Source: Phoronis australis (taxonomy: Eukaryota; Phoronida; Phoronidae). From it: a DNA stretch of 64,000 nt. Positions 11,216 through 38,921 of this stretch are shown here, in pieces. A program made the position numbers and the translations under genes. The first letter of the stretch is position 1, and every line of letters begins with the position of its first letter. Location of the stretch: contig NMRA01000685.1 of NCBI GenBank assembly GCA_002633005.1, positions 62,001-126,000 on the forward strand, given 5' to 3'. The notes under the pieces were generated by a model, which searched no databases, was not told the origin of the DNA, and saw only the letters and a list, made by a program, of their open reading frames with translations.

Positions 11216-11360
11216 GATTTAATTAGTCTTTTTTACCATCTTAATCGGTCTATATACACATCGCCTCTTATACGGTCGACCTCACCTTGCCGAGAGGTGT
11301 CGCGCGAACCTGTGAGGAGGTTGAGAAACGACGCAGCGACGTCAGTGGTTCGTCTGCAGA

Positions 11361-11660
11361 GTGAATGGCGCTATATTGCGGTGCATCGTTCCCGCTTGTC
11401 CGAACTATGAAGCTGCGAAGACAGTGGGTATATCAGTTTTTCGACTTCCTCGAGAGCTCGAAATGCTTAGGAAATGGCTCGTGGTAGTGAAGAATGAAAG
11501 GTACGCTGTTAATAGCAAGTATGTGGCCGTGAAACACCTCCATGTCTGTGGCCGGCATTTCGTCGACAGTGATTTCTCTGACGAATTCCGGCTTACCAAA
11601 GAACTATTCATACGTTCCGTTGCCTATGCATGTTCATGGCACCTCTCTAGTATTTCTTGA
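11361..11660 (+). CDS. THAP-type zinc finger exon (isolated)
   Basis: The translation holds a THAP (C2CH) DNA-binding module: CIVPAC gives the first Cys pair (Cys-x4-Cys), followed by VFRLPRELEMLRKW with the conserved Pro and Trp, and then VCGRHF giving Cys-x2-His. Spacing fits a THAP domain of about 85 residues. The frame runs on for about 20 residues and stops at 11658-11660 without the usual AVPxxF box, and no good donor was seen near the end, so this is either one exon of a larger gene or a broken copy. The frame is open upstream through an acceptor-like TCTGCAG (11358), so the real start is unknown. THAP domains occur in transcription factors and in P-element-like transposases; the repeat-rich setting allows either origin. 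Confidence 0.55.
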   Translation: MNGAILRCIVPACPNYEAAKTVGISVFRLPRELEMLRKWLVVVKNERYAVNSKYVAVKHLHVCGRHFVDSDFSDEFRLTKELFIRSVAYACSWHLSSIS

Positions 11661-12302
11661 TCAGTGTATTCCGGTTCGAAATTAATAGCCTGTGAAACCT
11701 AACGATCCGATCCGTGAAGTCTTCGTCGGATGAGCTTTTGACTAAGTCGCGATTGGCGCCGGGCGAGTTGCCATGCAGACGTTAGTATTATTCTGCGTTC
11801 TGTTTCAAAATGAATTATACTCATCTTATCCAATGCTTATATAAAACAGAAACAAAGTCTGTCTGATTAGTTACAATTTGTGATGCCTTTGCAGTATTCG
11901 TGAGTGCAAATGTTGAGAAGCCAGCAATGAATAAACCACTGCGTTATCGGCTTTTGATGCCGGCAACAAAGGTAATTGACCGGGCACCGAGGCCGTGTGA
12001 GCGCATGCTAATTCAGTGTTTGCTGACAGAAAGCTGTTGTGAAACAATTACTCGAATTTATATGCTATGGTCATATGTTAGGGGAATCTTTATTTAGAAA
12101 TACAAATACTTTATTCAAGTCATTGTTACTGTACAACCTTTGCCCTGACGGTCTGTGGCAGGGGAGCCCGACTTCGCGGCCCCCGACATGTAAGTAGATT
12201 TTCAGTTTTGTGGCTAATTTCCATAATTTCTTGGGTTCACTATTATAGTCTTTTCCTGGCTGGAGGTTTAGTTTAAAACTCAAGCTCGTTTATGTTCGTG
12301 CC

Positions 12303-12396
12303 AGGCCTGATCGGGTTCCGAGCCACTGGCCGGGATAACGAGTCAGTCCGGCCGCGACGGGCCTGATCGGGTTCAGAGCCACTGGCCGGGATAACA
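12303..12396 (+). repeat. Two-copy direct repeat, about 38 bp
   Basis: GGCCTGATCGGGTTC(C/A)GAGCCACTGGCC followed by GGGATAAC occurs twice, 56 bp apart. It is GC-rich against an AT-rich background. Function unknown. Confidence 0.7.
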
Positions 12397-12935
12397 GGCG
12401 TTTTGCTTGTTTAGAACTCAAAAAGTCATAAGTCTAAACAACACAGTTCGAGGTTCTCCTGTGTGTATTTCACTGAAGAATACTTAGAATTTATCTCCGA
12501 ACAGACCCCAAACTTTTGCTAGTTGGTAAATTGGCCTGCCGCCTTTGTAGGTTACCATGTGTCCAAATACCAATAAATCACGGGAACAGCGAAATACAAC
12601 AACACGTTTTTATAAGAACTCGGTGTATTTTTAAGGGTTTTACATCGAAGTTTGATGATTTATTGGTGTTAAACGATGAATTCAAGCGTAAGCTGACACC
12701 AGTAACCCGTGTTGTGAACTGCTGAACAGACTGCGTGTGAAACCAATGACGTCATTGGATAATTTCAACACCTCGTCTGCCGTCAGGTGTCAGGTAACGC
12801 AACCGAACGTGCCGTTATCGAGTAGAACTACTCGATCTAAATTGATACAAAATGGGTTGTTTTTTGGGTGGCATGCTCCTTTAATTCTTTCCAAGTCGAA
12901 GAAATACTCCAGTTATCTAACTTCCTTCAAGCAGT

Positions 12936-13071
12936 CCCTAATTCAGTTCCCAAAATCGGTAACTCGTCATTTTTACACTGCGCATGCCAGAGGATATGAC
13001 TTCATACCGTCTGCTGCTCACAATATTAAAATGGCCAGTTTCCGATTTCGGGAACTGAACGAGGGACTGTA
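12936..13071. mobile_element. Small foldback (MITE-like)
   Basis: Left AGTCCCTAATTCAGTTCCCA and right TCGGGAACTGAACGAGGGACT are inverted copies of each other around a roughly 70-bp loop. The right end matches 9677-9712 (TTTTGGGAACTGAAATAGGGA). Confidence 0.65.
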
Positions 13072-14258
13072 ATGTTGTTTACTGTAAAGTTTTCCTTTGA
13101 TATTTTTTTATTCAGTGGTAAAACAAAATTAACTAAATTAATTTTGTGCAACCTTGAGCATTTTTTATAAGTCAAGATGGCCGCAGCTGCCATTTTGAAT
13201 TTCGACCAATTAGCATCTTCTGAACATGATGAATTATAGGATCTTGCAGTGTATCATTTCTAATATTTTGTGGGGCTTAAAGTACAATTGGTATTTTTTT
13301 TCCATTTGGAGTCAATTTAAAGGTCAATTTAAAGGTCATAGTGAAATGTCAAAGGTAAAGTTGGACTGAAATCAGTAAAATCCATCTCTTTTGGCAGAGG
13401 AAATGTTAAATGTATGGGAAATGCTAAATTAACATGTTTTGATTTTTTCTGAGATCAAAAAATGTCAATGAATTAGGTTTTCTCCCAAAATCCCAATAAG
13501 CAGTCACAATATTACGTTCATGATTAAGGATATGATAATGTGTAGTCTGTACGGGTTACTTCTAGACTGTTAACAGTTTGCACATGCTACATGTAGGCCT
13601 ATGATCACATTCTTGTTATGTTTTATCATCCAGTCATGCAATTACATTGCTACCTAATGATTTGTAAATTCTGGACCCCTATCATTCTATTCCATTCCTG
13701 TGTTGTTATGCTGGTAATTTTATGCAATTAACTTTAATTTATAGTCAAATTCAGTGTGCTTGGCTGAATACACATATTGGATAACTCGAACATTCGTTGT
13801 TTTGAACTAAGATGTACACAGTCTGAAAATCCTTGAGAACCGTATGATTAAATTTGAATATCCTTCAATTAATTCCCAAGACACGGGCCGTCATCTATTT
13901 TATCTTAGTATAAATATAGGTTATACAACGTACGTGTTTGTATCAGTAGTTATTATATCGAACCACAATGGTTGTGTAGCCTGTGTCTCTCAGCACTGAG
14001 ACCTTCGTACCAACATTCCCCTCCTTCCGACTCAGCTTTCCTTTGAAGGCACGTTCACTTCACCGAATCCTCTTTCTGGGAACCTCGGTGGCTGACCGCT
14101 GCTGACTTTTAGAGTTGCTTTCCCTGCAGACCCAGTTCATGTCTGAGGGCCATTAACTCCCTTAGTTGAGATCTTGTCTCCATAGTGAGTTGCTAATTCC
14201 AACAGTCCACTTTATCATACCTTGTTACCGACAGTAAGCACCTGGCGTGCTCGCCAAT

Positions 14259-14945
14259 TGTCATGTTTTTCCCTGTGTGTGGGTGGGCGCAGGTGGTTAC
14301 CAACTGGTGGTAATAGCTTTCGGTGCGGTGATAGACTGAAGACTGGTTCGAGTTAATCCTTTATTAATCCCGACCGTACGTTCACAAGCCTACTCAAGCA
14401 AAACGTCCGACGTAATGTCTGTTTTATGCTCCAGCCAGTGCTGCGAAGCCTTGACTTGTGATGAACTTCTGAGACACGTTCAGCAACTGTTACTCTCGTA
14501 AATTCAACCAATAACCTGCTGTTTCTATAGCTGTCTCTCTGTTGGCTCTCGCTGTAACTGTCTTCACTGCAACTTTTTAACTGCTTAACTACTTTTAGTT
14601 CTGATTAACTCTGATTAACTTTCTTGAACTGCTGATTAAGTGACTAATTCAAACCCGTGCTTGAGTATTTATAGACTAATGCAATGTTCTAGAACTTTAC
14701 ATCAATTCAAGCACGTTCTAGAACTTTCTGGAACCTACCCAATCATTCTACAAACATGTACTAGTCTCTAGAATATTCCAGACCGCATTTATCACTGTCA
14801 TACTAGAGTCTTCTAGAAAGTTCCACACTATTCTATAGTAAACAAATTACATCATCATTGTACTGACCTCAGGGGTCATGCCAATCAAACAGAACAACAA
14901 AACAAAACAATACAACTAAAAACGTTGTCAGTTTATATTCTGACA
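14259..14945 (-). repeat. Long terminal repeat (U3-R-U5)
   Basis: The ends are TGTCA..TGACA. Inside, in transcription order on the minus strand: four heat-shock-element-like clusters (14823-14687), a TATA box (TATAAATA, 14673-14666), and a poly(A) signal AATAAA (14365-14360). This order gives U3, R and U5 in a plausible arrangement. R borders are inferred, not seen. Confidence 0.68.
14687..14823 (-). promoter_or_regulatory. Four heat-shock-element-like motifs in the LTR U3
   Basis: Alternating GAA/TTC units at 2-nt spacing: TTCtaGAA (14687-14694); TTCtaGAActTTCtgGAA (14716-14733), four perfect units; GAAtaTTCcaGAc (14771-14783); TTCtaGAAagTTC (14811-14823), three perfect units. This is the binding pattern of heat shock factor trimers. 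They lie 14-150 bp upstream of the TATA box in the minus-strand direction. Confidence 0.65.
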
Positions 14946-16499
14946 CTTGTGAAAGAATGAGGCTATTAACGAACTATAGGCCCACTAAAATTCAGTAGGC
15001 CCTACTGAATAAGGCATATGTTTGGAGGAATATTAAGGGAATTGCATGTTTCTAAATTTGGATATGTATTCTGCCATTTTAATGTAGGAGTGATAATGGC
15101 AGGTGCATACATTGTTGTCATTTTCACCTGCTTTCACCATGAGGGTTAACCTGTTTGTCAGCGTACATTATGCAGCAGAACACACCTGCCTGTCACTAGT
15201 AATAGTCTTTGCAGGACAGGCCAGGAGCTGGCATTTCAATATTGCCGCGTCTGTCAATGTATGTTCCTGTCTTTCTGTACTGCAGCGTGCTGTTCATGTA
15301 GAAATTTAGTGGCAACATGGCTGGATTGAGACTGTATGTGGTCAGAGAATTGTATGAAGCCTTTCACTATACTGGACACTTTAGCAAATGTTGAACTGAT
15401 GAGTATTGTGACGCCAGATGCTTTCTTTAATGTGCTGATACAACCCTGAAAACTTATGGGCAAAGTTGTTGGCACATTATAATCTTCCACAATCATCTTT
15501 TCAAGGAAATGTCTTGAGAGGCTTAGAGAACATAACAGGTGAATTAGAGGAAAAACTAAATACCACAAGTATGTTAGGTAATTTTGCCCTTTGACTTCTG
15601 GTTTGACCTCTGGCTTGACCTTGAAAATGACCTCGTATCAATAAAATAGCACCAGAAATATACTCACAGAAAAATGCTTAAACGATGCATTGCATGATCC
15701 TAAATGTCATCTTATTGGAAATAAGAAAATGGACCAAAATTCAAAATGGTGGCATCGGACTTCGTGAATTGCAAAAGTGCTCAAAAGTTGCACAAAGTGG
15801 AACCAATCTAATTTTGTTACATTTCAACAAATAAATTTATAGTAATCATCATTGTAGGGCTCGCCCCGTGGGGCGTTTAGGTCCACAACTACATTAAATA
15901 GGATTTCTTTTTATAATAACTTTTTTACCTTTCCACTGTCAATAGTTTATTCTTCAATTTCGGTGAATGAAGGACAATGCGGAAAATTTTGATTGTGAAA
16001 CCTTTGTTTGAGTTTGAAGGATTTAAAGACTCCAAGGTGTCCATGTACACGCAAAAGTTAAAGACTCCAAGGTGTCCATATACAGGCAAAAAGTTAAAGA
16101 AAGTAATGTGACTGTTACAGTTTAGCCTGGGTTAAGCGTAATGTGCAGGAAATTTCCGGCATAGCATACAGTATGGATTAGGATATGATGCTGCCCAATG
16201 CTATCTAGCTGTAGAAGAACTAATGCCAAAATACACCATGCTTGGTATTCTCTGGAACCAAACTGTGTTTGAATGGCATATAGCGCAAACTTTGAATTGG
16301 TTCCAGCAAACCTTGCTTGTTCATGAAATGAACTTTTATTTAGAAGCATCGTTTTACTATTGTTTGAATGAAGTGTGGTTGAATGTCAAGAATGGCTTTG
16401 CCAAAATTCCTCGACAGTAATTTGAGGAAATCCGTCAACTTTTTAAAAAAATCTATGCAACAACTGACAGTGTACATTTGTGTCTCTTTATTTTTGAAG
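14946..16499. other. Region upstream of ATP2C; start exon not found
   Basis: No convincing coding exon. It holds a diverged repeat R piece with a 36-bp local duplication (AAAGACTCCAAGGTGTCCAT, twice, 16024-16083). The first coding exon of ATP2C (about 10-20 residues) and its promoter should lie in or before this stretch. Confidence 0.4.
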
Positions 16500-34395
<17,896 letters not shown>

Positions 34396-36163
34396 ATTGA
34401 TCCGCTAACAATTTTAAAAGTACTTTTAATTGTTACGACATTTTCAACAAGTTTAGTCCCTCACCTTTTGTATTGAGTTCATGGAGTTAATCAAATACTA
34501 GGTTGTCATGGAAGAATCCTAACATCTTGTCAATTTGTCTTAAGGAGTGGCATGTTTTACAGTACTGTGGTGTCATGTTTCACTGTCTGTATGGCACAGT
34601 ACTGTGGTGGCTGTTGTCTAATAGATATTAAGCACGCATTCAGATATGCTCCTAAGTTAATCGTATATATAGCTTAAAGAGCAAAGAAAGGGTTTAATGA
34701 AAATTGGAATTGTGTGTCTCAAGGCACACCTGGAAAGCACTGAAAGAATAGGATGCACCCCCAAAGAGCCATGTTCACAGACATTGTTTTCGTTGACGTC
34801 ACCAACGAGGGAAGGGTGCCACAAATGACGGGAGCGGGGTGGCTAAGATGAGCGGCTCAATATCGGTGGCGGGAAAATTTTGATGTCCAGAGGATGGCGC
34901 TACACTGCTGGGAACCTAGGTGTAGCACCATTGTCTTTCACTTAGAGGACGATAATTTTAGCTATGGCACCATTTTTTTACTTTCACTTCACACACAGTC
35001 TCTCTATGCTCTTGATTCATTGTAGTGTCAAAGTTCCTGATTTCAGTAGAGCATTTTCTCCGATACTTTCAGTTATGGACATATATGCTATCGATCACCC
35101 TGTTAACAGTTCATTGTGAAATTAGTGAAAGTAGTTACTGTCCTACAGATCTTATTCACGCAGTCGCCATTTTAAAAGGGAGCCTCTTTTTGGGCTTAAA
35201 AACAACTTATTTGAGGCATAAATATAACAAGGCACATGCAAAAAAATCATGCTTTGCACTGTGATGAAGTGCAGAATGCATTGTAAAAGCTAAAAAGAGG
35301 CTCACTTTAAAATGGCGACTGCAGAATAAAGTGTATAATTAGCGCTGAATCACTAGTCTCATTTTGTGTTTACATTTGTCTTTCAATCTAAAAAACATAA
35401 TCAGTAGTTCCAACCCTCTGACGGTGTGTTTCTTCTGAAATCTTGAGTAAAAAGGACTTTGCTGCAGCACACTCGTTTTGAATTCAATGGCCAGTTCATG
35501 GAACAAAAGTAACATGATTTTTTAGAGATGAGTCTCCTGAAAGCTTCTAAAGTTTATGGCGTCATCTCTAGTCAAAAAGAATTGCAGTTCATGTTCGCTT
35601 TCACAACATGCTGCCTAGGCTGTAATGGAATTTGTTTTTGTTTCCTTTGTAAAGAAATTATGAAGTCAACTTAGTCACAAGTTACAACATTCTTAATGAA
35701 CAGCTTTACCCGGCTAAATCTCATTTGTATTGTGTGATAGGCATTTTAGCTAATCAGAACATAAAATTGTATAAGGACGGACCTCTTGTGCTTTCTATAG
35801 CTTTGAAATGACAGATTACCATATCAAATAAGCCAGTTCATGGGTACTTGTTCGGGTTAGTTGTTTTACTTTTAGCTGCACATACTTAGATGTTTAGGAC
35901 ATATGGATTGTTTTGGGCTGTGTAGTTTGTAAGAAGCTGATTTGATACACACACTTAGCTCATTGCGGGTGAAAGAAGAAAACAAGTCCCAATGAATGGT
36001 TACTGGAACTGTTTGTAATCTATATTTTTGTTAAACCCAAGCATTTAGTGTCAAATAAGAGTGTCAAATGAAATAAAATTTAAATTATTACACTTCATGA
36101 TCTTAACTTTTTAAGTTATTTCTGTGGAAGTACAATCAGTACTTGTTAATTTGTGATAATTCA
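34396..36163. other. ATP2C 3' UTR and convergent intergenic region
   Basis: The ATP2C stop is followed by AT-rich DNA. A candidate poly(A) signal AATAAA lies at about 36071, just before the end of the minus-strand gene. It contains one MITE (35151-35331). Confidence 0.5.
35151..35331. mobile_element. Foldback MITE, 181 bp, between ATP2C and the next gene
   Basis: Left CTTATTCACGCAGTCGCCAT and right ATGGCGACTGCAGAATAAAG are inverted copies; the arms continue with AGGGAGCCTCTTTTT against AAAAAGAGGCTCACT. No coding capacity. Confidence 0.75.
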
Positions 36164-38592
36164 TTAGTGTCTCCGTTCAAACTTTCTTATGGTCGCTTTA
36201 ATGCAGCCACTGCTTGATATCCGCAATCGACCAAAATCTGTCCTTTCTTCAGTTGTGGGGTTGTTGTTGTTCACATCCGCCTCACTTCCACTACCGGTTA
36301 AGATGTCTGGCAGAGGTATGAGAGCATCATTGTCTGTCTCGTCAGATTCCCCTGAAGGCTCTAGAATGTTAGGGTACGGTGGAAGTTCCTCAACAGAATT
36401 ATTATTGCCCTGTAATGTTATATCATTGTTGATGCACGTGTCATCTTGCGTCATGTTAAGCCCCAGACCGCTGTCGGGATCGTGTGTCGGTAAACCTGAC
36501 ATATTTTCTCTGTCGTCGCCATCTTCGGTTCTTGTTTCCTGTGTAGATGATTCTGCTTCCGATTCAAGTGCCGTCTCGTGGTCACTGCTGTCACTTCCAC
36601 ATGTAATTTTTGGTGAATACTTGTCTTTAGCTGCGAGTTTACTATCCTGTTTCGCCAGAGGAAGTAATCTGTTGATACTGGTGCTACTGCCTTGTGCAGA
36701 GTGATTAGCGGGGGATTTGGTCATGTACGTTGATACGCTGCCACCATTTGTTACCAGGTGACTACTGTTAGATCGAGCGGGTGATGGACTAGACGCACGC
36801 GATGGAATTTTGATTCTCTGCTTGGCCCTGAACGAGTTGAGGCTTTCCCCCGAAGACACCTGCAACGAAGAGAAGAAATTGCTGAATTATGCACCCGTTT
36901 AGTTCAAGAAGCTGATACTTTGTGACCAAGATGTTTAAAACTACTTCTCCCCCACCCCAGTACCTCAATCAATTCCTGCTCTTCTTTGTTTAGAAGTGGC
37001 GATGGTGCGCGTCTGTGGACTCTAGGCGATATGGGCCTCAGCGTTCTATCTCTTGGAGACAAACTTCGTGCTCGCGGTCCATTTATTTTCGCTTCAATGT
37101 TGTCGTCGATTTTGTTTTCTTCGCTCACAAGGTCCTTCACGGGACTTCTCTCGCGTGCTGTTCGTGACGACGAGTCAGGTGCTGTGATCATCAACGCTTC
37201 AACTTCGGCATCGTTTTCTCCTTCGCGCTCCTACGAACAAAATGCACCAGTTTCACAAAAAATTGTTTGATCTTGCATTACCGTATTTTGTTTAAAGAAT
37301 CCAAACAATTTCAAGTATTGACGACGAAGTAGGCCTATGTACGCGGTTTGCCCGTACGTCATGCTTCTCCGCGGGGTCTAAGGTGTTCTCGAAATTTGGC
37401 CAATTGCATGGCACACTTCGAATAAGCTTTCTAAATTATACTCGCGGAGTAATGGATTAAGTTTCAAATCTATTGTGTCTGAGTTCGGAGATTAGATCCT
37501 GGAGTAGGTCCGTCCTAAACTTCATGCTCTCATAAAGAAAAATACCATTTCGTCGCTAGTACAAACATTTTGATGACTTCCCGTTTAAGAACCAGAATAG
37601 AGTTGCTCACCTTCTCTGGCTTGCAGTTCGTCGACTGTTTTGGGGGTAGAAGAACTGGTCTTCCATGACGTCGTTTTGTTGACAAGTCCCCACTGACACC
37701 AGTCTCCTCCGTATCCATACGGCGATTGCTGTTCTTAGGTGCCCGAGTCGTGTCTTTGTTTCCGAAATTTTCTAAAAATTGCCTAAAAGAGTAAAATGGG
37801 AACGTCTGTTAACTTGACCATTTGAACATGAAATGTCGACCACGAATTCATCGAATATCTTACACTGATACAGTGAGGCGCATAACGCCATCTGATGTCA
37901 CTACTGAAGTACACTTAAATTCATTAATTAACGAGTATTTTACCCATAACCGTCTCTATCTGAGGAAAACCGTGCTCGTTACTACGAAGAACGATAGCTG
38001 ATACTTACCCTTGTTTTACTTCTAGCCGTTTAGCAGGAACGCCACTTGGTGACAAATCTGTTCTCTCCTCCCACAAAGAGGGCAAGGCGTTTTTCGTCAG
38101 GTTCTTCGCTTGTGGCCTGATTTCATTGCATGTATTTGTAATTTCATCCGTACTCTTGTTTTCGTCGTCACGTGATTCCGTTTGTCGCTCTATCGCTACA
38201 TTAGCTTCTTCCTCAACAGCGACCTTTTCCTCTGGAGCACATTTGTCCGTAAGGTCGAGAATAGTAGCAAATTCCACAAAACTGATCCTCCGCTTAAAAT
38301 CTTCTCGTGTGTGAAACATGTCACACAACGATGAGTTTTCGCAAAAGCTCATTGCCATTTCTGCTGTTGAACGCGCAGTGCTGACCAAATTTTCTGCTAT
38401 GTCATGAATATGTTTTGCTTCCGCTTTAATTTTCTTTTCCAACTCTAAAATATAAAGTACGCGCTCTTCCATCTCAGCTGCTCGTTCTCGCGCAGTTTTT
38501 GCCGCGATCACGATGTCTAGTAGTTCTCCGAATAGGTCCTTGCGAATCGTCTTTGATGTATGGGGAAAATGTTTATCCAGATTGGAGGTCAT
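36164..38592 (-). CDS. Unrecognised protein: helical N-terminus, Ser/Pro-rich disordered C-terminus
   Basis: Four exons: 38592-38009, 37782-37611, 37230-36964, 36859-36164 (TAA). All junctions are GT..AG and in phase; 1719 nt give 572 residues. The Met at 38592 sits in a good context (CACCATGA); an in-frame Met 33 nt upstream is less likely. Residues about 15-75 are strongly helical and charged (RERAAEMEERVLYILELEKK), a probable coiled coil. Exon 3 is Arg/Ser/Pro rich (SLSPRDRTLRPISPRVHRR), and the last exon is acidic and Ser/Asn rich with a basic end (CIKATIRKFERRH). No known domain, signal peptide or membrane helix is seen. The start is 329 bp from the start of a divergent gene, so they may share a promoter. 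A scaffold or nuclear role is only a guess. Confidence 0.75.
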
Positions 38593-38921
38593 GGTGAATG
38601 CTAAATATTTTTCGTTATAGAACAATTAAGGAGGTGGTGATGGTGGTTCATGCATGCTCAAGAAAAATCTACTTGTAACGTGTTTTTCGTATGTCACTAC
38701 CGCTATGACGTCAACGTGTGGTAAACAGAAGTATGTAACTGGACATTCCTTCGACGAGAACGAAAGAAGTTCACAAGCTACTCCGCAGCAGCTGTATGTT
38801 TGTATGTGAGCTTGCAATTGCGTAACACTTGCGTAAAGATAAAGGATTACGCAATATGACATTACCAACCGAACAGTCGAAGATCGGAGTGCGCAAGCAT
38901 ACAACATGCTAGCAGCACACG
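38593..38921. promoter_or_regulatory. Shared intergenic interval between two head-to-head genes
   Basis: Only 329 bp separate the start codons of the minus gene (38592) and the plus gene (38922). No TATA box is obvious. TGACGTCA-like TATGACGTCAACG (38704-38716) holds a CRE-type core. A bidirectional promoter is inferred from spacing. Confidence 0.45.

Larger units (their letters stand above)
13950..14945 (-). mobile_element. Decayed Gypsy-type LTR retrotransposon: 5' LTR, primer site, gag start, protease remnant
   Basis: On the minus strand an LTR runs from 14945 (TGTCAG) to 14259 (TGACA), about 687 bp. It is followed, after 2 nt, by a primer-binding-site-like TGGCGAGCACGCCAGG (14256-14241) starting with the expected TGG. 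Next comes an ATG frame near 14188 that reads METRSQLRELMALRHELG and stops after about 24 codons. Then, around 14011-13975, a short protease-like remnant VSVLRDTG holds the aspartic-protease Asp-Thr-Gly motif. Most of gag and all of pol are missing and the frames are broken, so the copy cannot encode its proteins. The D-T-G context resembles Gypsy/Ty3-group elements. No matching 3' LTR is seen to the left. Confidence 0.7.

Noticed and set aside
36189-36704. 171-codon plus-strand frame
   Set aside because: Shadow of the last exon of the minus-strand gene, whose splice phases all agree.
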